Source: an uncultured Bryobacterales bacterium (GTDB lineage: Bacteria > Acidobacteriota > Terriglobia > Bryobacterales > UBA6623). Taken from it: a stretch of DNA of 64,000 nucleotides. Shown here one piece after another: positions 23,918 through 32,627 of the stretch. The DNA is taken from positions 310,001 through 374,000 of the forward strand of contig CATOTH010000006.1 of assembly GCA_951813065.1 (NCBI GenBank). The letters are read 5' to 3'. A program made the translations under genes and the position numbers. The notes below the pieces were generated by a model, which was given only the letters and a program-made list of their open reading frames with translations, did not search any database and was not told where the DNA came from. Each line of letters begins with the position of its first letter. Position 1 is the first letter of the stretch.

Positions 23918-26160
23918 CCAGGGCTATTTTATTGTCCGTGGTTGAGGCGGCGCACAGCCGTGGGTGAGGGGCTGAGCGGGCTTTCCTGCTAGACGCTGCG
24001 ATTCTCGGTTCCTCGCAGTCCGGTCCGCAGGGGCTGGACATTTTGTTGTCGATCTGTCACTCTGGGTCCGATGGGGCCGTTGCCGACCCAGCGCCGCGCT
24101 GTGGACGTGCGCACCGTCACCGTGCGCCCGACCTTCGGCGCCCAGGAACACCGGCACTGGGACCGGCTGGTCGCGGCCCATCACTACCTGGGGTTTGGGG
24201 GCCTGTTCGGCAAGGGCTTGCGGCATGTGGCGACGCGGGGCTCGACGTGGGTCGCGCTGGTGGGCTGGCAGGCGGCCGCGCTCAAGCTCACGGCCCGTGA
24301 CCGCTGGATCGGCTGGACCCTGGAGCAGCAGTTGCAGCGCCTGCATCTGGTGGCCCAGAACTCCCGCTTTGTGATCCTGCCGGACTACCAGGGGGTGCCC
24401 AATCTGGCCTCGCGGGTGCTGGGGCTGAGCCTGCGGCGGCTGAGCGGCGACATGCAACGCGAGCACGGATTTCCGATCCTGCTGGCGGAGTCATTCGTGG
24501 ACCGGGCACTCTTCGCTGGGACCTGCTATCGGGCGGCGAACTGGCGTTCGCTGGGGTTCACCGGCGGCTACGCACGCCAGCCGGCTGCGGTGCCGGAGTG
24601 GCGCCATCACGGCCAACCCAAGGAGGTGCTTGTGTACGAATTGGAAGCGCATGCGAGGGCGGCCCTGGGCCAGCCCGAGGAGGATCCGGCCTGGCAGGGC
24701 CCGGCGCGGACCGCGCCGCCGTCCGCGCCGCAGTTGCGCAGCATGTTCGAGTGCCTGGGCGAGGTGCCGGACTACCGTTGCGCGCGGGGCCAGCGTTACC
24801 GCCTGCGCACGGTGCTGGTGCTGGCCATGGCGGCGCGGCTGGCCGGCTACCGCGGGGTGACCGCGTTCGCCCAGTTCGCGGCCCTGCTGGACCCGGCGCA
24901 GCGCCAGGCGGTGGGCTGTTTCTACAGTCCCAGCCGGCAGCGCTACACGACCCCGTCGATCACCACGTTCCACAACATCCTGGCCACCCTGCCGCCGGAG
25001 ACGCTGGAGCAGGCGGTGGCGGCTTGGACCTGGCAGCAGAACGGGCAAGTCCCGCCGGATGAGGAGGATAGCAGCTCGCAGGAGGCGGCCGGGCGGGTCC
25101 CCGGGGAGGACGCCCGGCCCACGGTCCTGACGGGTATCGCGATGGACGGGAAGGATGTCCGCGGGGCCTCGAAGCAGACGCCGGACGGCCGCCGCATGCT
25201 GGTCGCGGCCGTGGAGCACTCCCCCACGCGGGTGCTGGGACAGGTCGCGGTCGCCTCCAAGACCAACGAGATCCCGGCGGTGCGCGAACTGGCCGCGGGG
25301 TTGGACCTGGCCGGATGCGCCGTCACCCTCGACGCGCTGCACGCGCAGCAGGAGACGGCGCGCAGCCTGCTCGAGGACTGCGCTGCCGACTACCTGATCA
25401 CCAGCATCAAGGACAACCAGCCAACGATCCTGGACGACCTCCAGCACATGCTGTTCCCGGACGCTCCCGACCACGAGACCCTCGACAAGGAGCACGGCCG
25501 CATCGAGCGCCGCCGCTACTGGGTGAAGGATCTCAGCGACCCGGACTGGGACGGCTATGCCGACCTGTACGGCCGCCAGCAGGCCATCCGCATCGAGCGC
25601 GAGCGGCATGTGGTCAAGACCGGAGAGACCAGCACCGCAGTGAGCTACGCGCTGACCTCGCTGACGGCGGAGCAGGCCACGCCCGCGCAGCTGGCGGCGC
25701 TGATCCGCAACCACTGGCACATCGAGAACCGCCTGCACTACGTGCGGGACTTCACCTACGACGAGGACCGCTGCCGGGTGTGGGTGCGCGACCTGCCACG
25801 CAATCTGGCCTGCCTGACCAACGCGGCGATCTCGATCATCCGCTGCCAGCCCGAGTTCCGCTGGGTGCCGGAGGCCAACCGCCATTACGCGGGCCGTCCG
25901 CAGGAGGCGCTGGACCTGCTGCTGGCCCCGCCCCGGAGCTAGCCTGGCCGGCGCGCTGGCCAGCGCGCCGTGTTCCGCCGGACCCGGCGGAGCCGTACCG
26001 CTGTGTCCGCGCTTGCGATCCAGCCGTCGCAGCCGCCCGAGGCGCCTGCCCGGGCCTCTCGTGGCTGGCCCTCGGGGCCGTGTCCAGCGACTGCACAGGA
26101 CGTGGAAGCAGGCATCAACCTCTCTGAAACCGCCTCAACAGGACAAAAAAATGTGCCTGG
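23918..26160 (+). mobile_element. ISAs1-like element (2243 bp) nested in the ISKra4-like element
   Basis: The ends CCAGGGC...TTTATTGTCC...TTGAGGCGG (from 23918) and the mirrored CCGCCTCAACAGGAC...GTGCCTGG (to 26160) are imperfect inverted repeats. The 8-mer CTACGCTT flanks both sides (23910-23917 and 26161-26168). This shows that the element jumped into the left end of the older ISKra4-like element. It is longer than usual for ISAs1 (about 1.2-1.3 kb) because its transposase gene has an extra N-terminal domain. Confidence 0.88.
24071..25942 (+). CDS. ISAs1-family transposase with N-terminal DruA/DUF4338 domain
   Basis: The product has 623 residues. Residues about 10-180 match the DUF4338 (DruA-like) domain: 'HHYLGFGGLFGKGLRHVATR', 'WRSLGFTGGYAR'. 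Residues about 215-620 are a complete ISAs1 transposase: 'VPDYRCARGQRYRLRTVLVL', 'GIAMDGKDVRGA', 'VTLDALHAQ', 'DYLITSIKDNQP' and 'RNHWHIENRLHYVRDFTYDE'. These include the DDE acidic residues. DruA is otherwise known as a Druantia defence component. Fusion to a transposase suggests the domain can serve transposition, perhaps in DNA binding or target selection. The frame is intact. Confidence 0.88.
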   Translation: MGPLPTQRRAVDVRTVTVRPTFGAQEHRHWDRLVAAHHYLGFGGLFGKGLRHVATRGSTWVALVGWQAAALKLTARDRWIGWTLEQQLQRLHLVAQNSRFVILPDYQGVPNLASRVLGLSLRRLSGDMQREHGFPILLAESFVDRALFAGTCYRAANWRSLGFTGGYARQPAAVPEWRHHGQPKEVLVYELEAHARAALGQPEEDPAWQGPARTAPPSAPQLRSMFECLGEVPDYRCARGQRYRLRTVLVLAMAARLAGYRGVTAFAQFAALLDPAQRQAVGCFYSPSRQRYTTPSITTFHNILATLPPETLEQAVAAWTWQQNGQVPPDEEDSSSQEAAGRVPGEDARPTVLTGIAMDGKDVRGASKQTPDGRRMLVAAVEHSPTRVLGQVAVASKTNEIPAVRELAAGLDLAGCAVTLDALHAQQETARSLLEDCAADYLITSIKDNQPTILDDLQHMLFPDAPDHETLDKEHGRIERRRYWVKDLSDPDWDGYADLYGRQQAIRIERERHVVKTGETSTAVSYALTSLTAEQATPAQLAALIRNHWHIENRLHYVRDFTYDEDRCRVWVRDLPRNLACLTNAAISIIRCQPEFRWVPEANRHYAGRPQEALDLLLAPPRS

Positions 26161-26185
26161 CTACGCTTCTGAGCGGGCCTGCCAT

Positions 26186-26212
26186 GTCTGAGTGTCTTTG
26201 ATACACTCAGAC
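26186..26212 (+). promoter_or_regulatory. Perfect 10-bp inverted repeat directly before the ISKra4 ribosome-binding site
   Basis: GTCTGAGTGT (26186-26195) and ACACTCAGAC (26203-26212) pair perfectly around CTTTGAT. AAAGGAG and the ATG at 26225 follow at once. In an RNA that enters from outside, this hairpin would sit next to the ribosome-binding site and could limit transposase expression; it could also be a repressor site. Confidence 0.6.
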
Positions 26213-26224
26213 AAAGGAGCGCCT

Positions 26225-27941
26225 ATGTCCGAACCCCTGCCCAACCTCGAATCGCGCCGTTCCCAGATCCTGCTCGAAATCGCCCACCTCGGCGACTTCC
26301 GGCGCGGTTCGGTGCATGCCACCTTCCGCCGCTGCGGCAAGCCCAACTGCGCCTGCGCCAGCGACGACCATCCCGGCCACGGTCCCCAGGTCCGCCTCTC
26401 CTTCAAGCGCCACGGCAAGACCGTCCAGCAGACGCTCTCCGACCCCGCCCAGATCCGCAAGGCCGAGCGCGAGGTGGCCGCCTTCCGCAGCTTCCAGCAG
26501 CTCAGCGCCGAACTGGTCGCGGTCAATGAGCGCATCTGCCAGCTGCGCCCGCCGGCGACCCACGATCTGGAGCCAGCCTCCGCAGCGCCGAAAAAAAACG
26601 CTACGCGCGATCCAGAACGCCGTCCAGGCCGAGGTCGCGAGCCTGCTGAGAGTGATCGTCAACGCCCGGCGCAAGCTCGGCGCGGTCGACCTCGAAGCCC
26701 TGGAACTGGCGACCCGCACAGCCCTGCACAGGGCCGGGGCACGGCTGCTGGAGGCGCTGCTGGAGGACACCGCCGACGAGCACCAGCCGCCGCTGTGCAC
26801 CTGTGGCAACCCCATGCGCTGCGAGGGGCCACGCCCCAAGCAATTGGTCAGCCTGCTCGGCACAGTGAGCCTGCGACGGCCCTACTATCACTGCCGGCAC
26901 TGCTGGCGGGGCGTGGCCCCGCTCGACCGTGACCTCGACATCGAGGGCACGCAGTACTCCCCGGGCGTGCGCCGTCTGCTCGCCGTGGTCGGCGGCGAAA
27001 CCGCGTTCGCGCGTGGTCGCGTGCTGCTGGCAGAGCTGACGGGCGTCGAGGTGACCGTCAAGGCGGTCGAGCGGCAGGCCCGCGCGATCGGCGCCGACGT
27101 GGCGGCGCGGGCTGAGTCGGACCGCCTCCAAGCGGCCCTGCGGGGCTTCCCGCCCCAGCCGGGCGAGCCCCTGGGCACGCTCTACATCGAAATGGACGGC
27201 ACCGGCATTCCGGTCACCGCCGCAACCTCCGCTGGCCGCCCCGGCAAAGACGGCGCCCCGGCGCGCACCCGCGAGGTCAAGCTGGGCTGTGTCTTCACGC
27301 AGACCGCTCTGGACGCCGCGGGCCGACCGGTCCGGGACGCGCGCTCGACCACCTACACGGGCGCGATCGAGAACGCCGAGGCCTTCGGGCGGCGCATCTA
27401 CCACGAGGCCTGGCGGCGCGGCCTGCACCGCGCCGAGCGCCACGTCGTGATCGGGGACGGCGCGGCATGGATCTGGAATGTGAGCCACAGCTACTTCCCC
27501 GACGCCATCGAGATCGTCGACATTTACCACGCCCGCGAGCATCTGTGGGAGCTGAGCCGCCAGCTGTTCCCGCTGGACCGCAAGCAGCGCCGGCACTGGG
27601 TGCGCCGACGCCAGAAGCAGCTCGACGAGGGTCGCATCGAGCATTTGGTCCGCTCACTACGAGGCATCTAGGCCGAGACACCCGAACTGGCCGAGACGCT
27701 GCGGATCCAGGCCGCCTACTTCGAGGGGCATGCCGAGCGCATGCGCTACGCCGAGTTCCGCCGCCAAGGTCTCTTTGTCGGCTCGGGAGTGATTGAGGCG
27801 GGCTGCCGGACAGTGGGCGGCCGTCTGAAGCGCTCGGGGATGTTCTGGACCGTGGACGGAGCCAATGCGATCACTGCCCTCCGCTGCGCCCATCTCTCCA
27901 ACCGCTTCGACGACTACTGGGAAGACCGGGCCGCAGCGTAG
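26225..27941 (+). pseudogene. ISKra4-family transposase gene, frameshifted at an A8 run and broken by an amber codon
   Basis: The first frame (from ATG 26225) encodes a DUF6788-like start: 'RRGSVHATFRRCGKPNCACA'. At AAAAAAAA (26591-26598) coding moves by +1 (equivalently -2) into the frame carrying 'LCTCGNPMRCEGPRP', 'RRPYYHCRHCWRG', 'LYIEMDGTGIPV', 'VVIGDGAAWIWN' and 'IVDIYHAREHLWE', the ISKra4 transposase core. The A run may be a genuine slippage site. A TAG at 27669 then interrupts the frame ('RSLRGI-stop-AETPEL'), after which coding resumes to 27941 ('GLFVGSGVIEAGCRTVGGRL'). CAG to TAG is the simplest origin. With the nested element upstream as well, this copy is probably inactive. Confidence 0.75.
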
Positions 27942-27974
27942 GTTTCACAGAATTGTCGCGCACCCCCTTAAACC

Positions 27975-28707
27975 CTTAAACCAGAGCAGGCGACGTAGTA
28001 GTCGGCGTAGTCGGCCAGTCGGCACGATGGGGGAAGCTGCTCGGCGACAACTACTTTGCCGCCCGTGGCGTTCATTCTAGTGGTCGTCGGCCTGAAAGCG
28101 CCCTTGCGTGCCCTTGGGTTCTCCTCTTCCGTCAGAATGACCGGTCTAGAAGGGCAGTCATCTGACGTCAAGTTTGTCTGCTCGGTTCTGTGCTCCAAGA
28201 GCTGTGTAAAGACGGCGTGACCTAGATACGATGACCTACACTGAGCCCGAGAATTCCAACACGCACCGGAAACAACCAAGTCATGAATCCACTTCGCGAC
28301 ACTAGTGTCGCGTTAGAAATCGTCAAATTCTTGGGGTATGCAGTTGCCTCAGTTGTCCACCATATATTGTGGTCGGCGGAGCCGAGATTGCCGGTTGCTT
28401 GATTGACTGCATCGCGCTGCAAACGAACACATTCGGGGCTTGCTTTCTCGAATGCCGCCCACGATCGACTGATAGGGTGTCGGCTCTGCGGCAGCCATCC
28501 GGTGAACCAGCCTGTAGAAGGGATTGCCCCGGCACTAGCAACCCCGATCACTCTCGGCAGGCTTGGTCGCTGGCGAACCGGGCCTCAAAATTCAAGCTAA
28601 GTCCACCGGCAATCCTCCAGTGCCCTCAATCACCAGATGTGGTGGCTACTTGAGGCAACTAGATACCCCCATCAGCTGAATTCAAATGTTATGTCTGGTT
28701 ACCCAAA
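27975..28707. other. Region without a recognisable gene
   Basis: About 730 bp between the ISKra4-like element and the first integrase copy. Several frames of 70-110 codons are open on both strands. One minus-strand frame (27968-28279) ends with protein-like 'KVVVAEQLPPSCRLADYADY', but it runs into the transposon's target duplication and I recognise no family. It may be debris of the gene hit by the ISKra4-like element. Confidence 0.4.
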
Positions 28708-29715
28708 CAGACACACCGAATGTTGTGGGGTTATCGGGTGGCGTCAGTCAGCGGAAAGGAAATCTGCCCACTGCTGCATCAGTTTCCGCCGCCGGCCCAG
28801 CAAGTCGCTACGCGCATACGCTTGCTCGACCGCCGTGCCGACCGCATGGGCGAGACTCAGTTCCATGACGGCGTGTGGCGCGTCCGTCTGTTCGCTAGCC
28901 CACGTTCGGAAGGAGGACCGGAACCCATGAACGGTCGCGCGGGCCGCGAGTCCCGTGTCCCTCATCACACCTTGGTCAGCGTCATATCACTCATGGGTCG
29001 TCGCGGGCGAGCCGGAGAGGGAAAGATCAGGCCCGATTCGTCGCGAAGCGAGCGAACGCGCTCCAGCACCGCCAGCGCCGCGTCGCTGAGCGGGACGCGA
29101 TGCTCGATTCCGGCTTTCATGCGCGAGCCGGGAATGCGCCATTCTCGCGCTTCGGATTGGACCTCGTCCCACTTCGCAAGGCGCGCCTCGCCCGAGCGGC
29201 ACGCAGTCAGCACCACGAACCGCAGGCAAGCCTTTGCAGACGGCGAGGCCCGCGAGGCTTCGACGGTGTCGAGCGCGGCCGCGACATCTCGGTAGGGCAG
29301 GGCGCAGAGGTGCGCCTTCACGGCTGGCATTGCGGGCAACGCGCCATCAATGGCCTCTCCCGCGACGTTCTCGGTTACGAACCCATGCGCCCAGGCCCAG
29401 CGCAGGACCGCGCGGATCCTCTGCCGGACCCGCCGGGCCGTTTCCGGGCGGGTTCCCCATATTGGCGTCAGGACGGCCAGCACGTGGACACGCTCAATGC
29501 GGTCGACGCTCAAGTCGCCGAGGACCGGGAAGGCGTGGCGCTCGAGCGTCTGCATCCAGGAGTCCGCGTGCTTGTCATTCCTCCAGCGCGGCTTGAGCAT
29601 CGCGTGGGTCCGGCGGGCGGCAACTGAGAAGGTTGGAATGACGTACCGCCGCTTTTCCGCGAGCGGGTCACGTCCTGCCGCGATCGCCGTGCGATTAGCC
29701 GTTTGGCGAGCAGCC
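28708..29715. repeat. 1-kb direct repeat, copy 1 (integrase gene)
   Basis: This stretch is essentially identical to 35883-36896, offset by 7175 bp in the same orientation. Differences are two substitutions at the left edge and, near the right end, a 6-bp deletion (ATGGCC missing after 29700) plus a substitution. Sequence diverges completely after 'GCAGCC' at 29715. The pair encloses the segment 29716-35882. Confidence 0.92.
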
Positions 29716-29717
29716 AC
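28744..29717 (-). pseudogene. Tyrosine integrase, 5'-truncated and frameshifted copy
   Basis: The first frame (28965-29717) reads a P4-type tyrosine recombinase from 'NRTAIAAGRDPLAEKRRY' through the first catalytic arginine in 'LTACRSGEARLAKWDEV' to 'MSDMTLTKV-stop'. The second frame (28744-28968) continues with 'GLAARATVHGFRSSFRTWAS' (H-x-x-R) and 'AVEQAYARSDL' (probable catalytic Tyr). Two extra bases at 'GTGTGATGAGG' separate them. The N-terminal arm-binding domain present in copy 2 is missing. The second frame could be reached by reinitiation at the overlapping GTG/ATG, but one-piece protein cannot be made. Confidence 0.85.
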
Positions 29718-29834
29718 TGCCTATCAAGCTATCTCATCCGTCCACGAAATCACGGCCACTCCATGTGGTCACGCGCCGGAGCCGCGTACGGGTGCCCCGG
29801 TTCAGGCGTCGGTGCGCCGTGCCTCTGATGCGAA

Positions 29835-32077
29835 CTAGCCCTGATTCCCAACGGTCAGGAAAAATGTGACGATTCTGCCCTTAGAAGAAGCGTAGCCGGA
29901 GGGTGCGGTTGTCGAGCCAGGGGAGGGGCTCGCGCAGGTCCGCGTATCCGGCGGCGAGTAGCAGCGGGTTGTTGGCCCGCCGTCCGAGGCTGACGACAAT
30001 CTCGGTGGCGGTGATCTCAATGTGGCCCGTGGCGCGCACCAGCTTGTCGAAAATGGTGCGGGCCTTGGCGGTGGCGAAGCCTTCGCCGACCCGCAGCCCG
30101 AGCAGGCGGTACAGCGAGCTGGCCATCAGGGTGAGCTGGACGTCGAAGTCGACCCTCAGCGGCACGGCGGCCGAGAGGGCGTCCATGTGGAAGAAGTCGA
30201 TCGCATCGGCGATGGTGTTCTCGATCACCATGCGGCGGGCATAGCGGTCGATCAGGGGGGCGACCGGGCAGTCCATCTGGTTGGTCAGCAGCAGGGTGGG
30301 CTTCTCGTGGCCGAGGTCGGTGACGGCGATCTGGCGGATCGGTTGGGGGTAGCCGCGGAGCCGGACCGTGCTGTTGAGGATGCGCGGGGTACGGTAGATG
30401 CGGCCGACATTGGAAAGCGTCACCTGGCGCCATTGGGAGGCCGGGGCGGCCAGCAGCTCGTTGACCAGCTTGGGGCTGCGGCGGCGCAGGGTGAGGAAGT
30501 CGATGCCGAGCTGGTCGAGCCGGGCGAGGTAGGCGTAGGTGGTCAGGCGGGAGTCGAAGACGAGTTCGGCCGGGTACTGGCCGGTGCGGTCCTTCCAGGC
30601 TTCGGCGAAGCGCAGGATGGCGGCGTTCTGGTCGGCCTTGCGCAGGCTGGCATCGGCCCAGGCGAACAGGCGCGAGTCGGCGTCGCGGGCGAGGAAGGCG
30701 AGGATGCCTTTCTGGCGGCGGCTGCGCTTGGAGACGTAGTGGCGCTCGATGAGCGCGTCGTGCCCGTGGAAGGGAATGGTGTGGAAGTCGAGGTCGAAGG
30801 ATTGGCCGAGGCCGAGCGGGGGCTCGAGGGTGCGGATGGCGTGGTGGAAGGCATCCATCAGGGCGGGGCCGTGGCGCGGATCAGTGCGGCAGGAGTATTC
30901 GGTCAGGGAGGAGCGCTTGGGGACGGCGTTGAGGCCGGCGAAGAGGGCGAGGCCCTGATCGAGGGTCTCGGGCATGACGCGGGAGGGGCGGCCGATACCC
31001 CACAGCTTGAGGGCGAGCAGGGAGCGGACGGCGCAGCCGGCCGGGAGCATGGAGCTGGAGGGCAGGTGGTGGCGCGCGAGCAGGGAGTCGAGGCCGAGGC
31101 GGGCCAGGTCGGCAGCGAACAGGAAGAGGCCCCCGAAGTCGGTGCGGAAGCGGCGGGGAGCGAGGTCGAGGAGGCGACGGTCGGCGACGGGCGCGGGGGT
31201 GGGGAGGGCGCGTTGGGCGAGTTGGTCAGCGGTGCGGCGCCAGAGCTTGGGCACCCCGTGCCGGTGGAGCACGCGGGAGACAGTGGTAGCGCTGACGGGG
31301 AGCTGTTCGTGGGCGCTGAGGTGCTGGGCGATTTCGGCGGCGGAGAGGTCGCGTTCCGAGCGCAGGGCGAGGATGCGCTGGTCGCGGTCGGGGCCGGGCG
31401 GAGGCTTGCGACGGCCGCGCGGGTCGGGCAGGAAGAAGGGCTGGTCGGGGTGCTGGAGGAAGGCGGAGCGGAGGTTGCGCAGGGAGCCCGGGGCGTAGCC
31501 GAAGCGGCGGGCGGCCTCGGGGAGGGGGGTGCGCTCGACGAAGAGGCAGCGCAAGGCTTCGTAGCGGCGGTGGGTGGGATTGGAGGGGACGAGGAAGTGC
31601 TGAGCGGGGTTCTGCATGTCTAACTGCATGTTAGCATGCAATGACCACTATATGTCAACATGTCATGGAGGGGGGCATGAAGGGGCTGCGTGGAAGGTTC
31701 AGCCAGCGGGAGGGGGCAGGTGTGGTGGCGCATCAGGCAGCCCGCGGGGAGTGAGCGGACACAAGTCGGCGTCTGAGCTATAAAGTATTGATATACAGAT
31801 GGATATGCTCATGGAATGGGATTTGTAAAGCACAGGGTCAGTGCCCGGAAAGTGGGTTGCGAGGTCTTCGCCGACGCAGTCCTCGGCATGGATTCGGAGG
31901 CGCCCAGAGTTCGTCAAGCGAACTGGGGGATTTCACACATAAAATATTGGTAGTGACATGCAAATTTGCACAAATAGATTCAGATTCTGATTGGTAAGTG
32001 CCTATTGCACATTGCCTTCAGCCCCAACAAGCCGCTCAAGTCTCACATGTGGAATCCTAGTTGGTAATCAAGGCTAG
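29835..32077 (-). mobile_element. Possible insertion sequence around an IS4-type transposase
   Basis: An imperfect inverted repeat starts CTAGCCCTGATTCCCAAC at 29835 and is mirrored at 32060-32077; 16 of 18 bp match. The transposase gene lies near the left end. I see no flanking target duplication, and about 440 bp on the right side carry no recognisable gene, so the right boundary is uncertain. Confidence 0.45.
29881..31641 (-). CDS. DDE transposase, IS4/IS1380-like superfamily
   Basis: The 586-residue protein has an N-terminal helix-turn-helix region ('LPEAARRFGYAPGSLRNLRS', 'LPVSATTVSRVLHRHGVPK') and a DDE_Tnp_1-like catalytic part. That part contains 'SFDLDFHTIPFHGHD' (first Asp), 'AELVFDSRLTTYAYLARL' (second Asp) and 'YARRMVIENTIADAIDFFHM' (the Y-x2-R-x3-E signature). 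The gene is intact. Several Met codons near the N terminus ('MHANMQLDMQNP') make the exact start uncertain by up to 8 codons. The antisense 533-codon frame (30022-31623) is a shadow of its high GC. Confidence 0.8.
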   Translation of the reverse strand: MHANMQLDMQNPAQHFLVPSNPTHRRYEALRCLFVERTPLPEAARRFGYAPGSLRNLRSAFLQHPDQPFFLPDPRGRRKPPPGPDRDQRILALRSERDLSAAEIAQHLSAHEQLPVSATTVSRVLHRHGVPKLWRRTADQLAQRALPTPAPVADRRLLDLAPRRFRTDFGGLFLFAADLARLGLDSLLARHHLPSSSMLPAGCAVRSLLALKLWGIGRPSRVMPETLDQGLALFAGLNAVPKRSSLTEYSCRTDPRHGPALMDAFHHAIRTLEPPLGLGQSFDLDFHTIPFHGHDALIERHYVSKRSRRQKGILAFLARDADSRLFAWADASLRKADQNAAILRFAEAWKDRTGQYPAELVFDSRLTTYAYLARLDQLGIDFLTLRRRSPKLVNELLAAPASQWRQVTLSNVGRIYRTPRILNSTVRLRGYPQPIRQIAVTDLGHEKPTLLLTNQMDCPVAPLIDRYARRMVIENTIADAIDFFHMDALSAAVPLRVDFDVQLTLMASSLYRLLGLRVGEGFATAKARTIFDKLVRATGHIEITATEIVVSLGRRANNPLLLAAGYADLREPLPWLDNRTLRLRFF

Positions 32078-32627
32078 GACCGGTCGGTCCAACGTTGCCG
32101 CTCGCGGTGGAGCGGGCTTGGTAGTGGGTGGGATTATCGGGGAAAGCGGCGGCCTTTGGCAACGCCTGGGGGGTGGTGCGGCTGGAAACTGCGCGAACGC
32201 CGGGAGTGCGCGCCATGTCGTCGGGTTGGCGTCGGAGGTCTCGGGAAACGGCACGCTGGTAGCCTTCTTGATGTGGCGGGAGCGCCCAGGTGCGGGCAAG
32301 CGGAGCGCGTCAGGCGCCAGCGATCGTGACCCGAATGGGCCGAGACCGCTTGCGGGCTCGGTCGCCGAAGGCGATAGAGCGCGGGCCCGAAGGGCGGCAC
32401 TATAGAGATAGGGACGGATCATAAACCGGGACCGAAGACGAGGCGCAAGGCGAACCTTGGAGCGCGGGCGGCAAGCCGTCGCCCGCCGGCCCAATCCGGT
32501 TCCGGGAGTCCAGGCGGGACGGCGCGGTGGCCGACGTGCGCGATGCGACGGCGACCATTACGCTTCGCGTTGAACGTCGAACGAGCTTTGGGGCGGCGTC
32601 GGCAGCGCCCCGAGGAGTGAACTGGAG
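31642..32627. other. Region without a recognisable gene
   Basis: Nearly 1 kb between the transposase and the AbiV-like gene. The left part (31780-32000) is noticeably A+T-rich. The right part carries long open frames on both strands (32057-32494 minus; 32061-32405 plus) with low-complexity, Pro/Arg/Gly-rich translations that I take as chance. A GAGGAG ribosome-binding site at 32612-32616 precedes the next gene. Confidence 0.4.

Larger units (their letters stand above)
23881..27965 (+). mobile_element. ISKra4-like element interrupted by a nested ISAs1-like element
   Basis: Terminal inverted repeats start GGGTGCGCGACA at 23881 and are mirrored to 27965; 21 of 22 bp match. The 9-mer CCTTAAACC flanks both ends (23872-23880 and 27966-27974), a target duplication length known for ISKra4 elements. 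Removing the nested element and its duplication leaves about 1.83 kb, a normal size for this family. The element inserted about 130 bp upstream of the NYN gene. Confidence 0.9.

Noticed and set aside
24491-25885. 464-codon minus-strand open frame
   Set aside because: It is antisense to the DruA-ISAs1 transposase, which has clear domain motifs.
30022-31623. 533-codon plus-strand open frame
   Set aside because: It is antisense to the IS4-type transposase, with Gly/Glu/Val-rich repetitive translation. This is a GC shadow.
32057-32494. 145-codon minus-strand and 114-codon plus-strand frames before the AbiV-like gene
   Set aside because: Both are low-complexity translations on opposite strands of the same GC-rich DNA; neither shows protein-like patterning.
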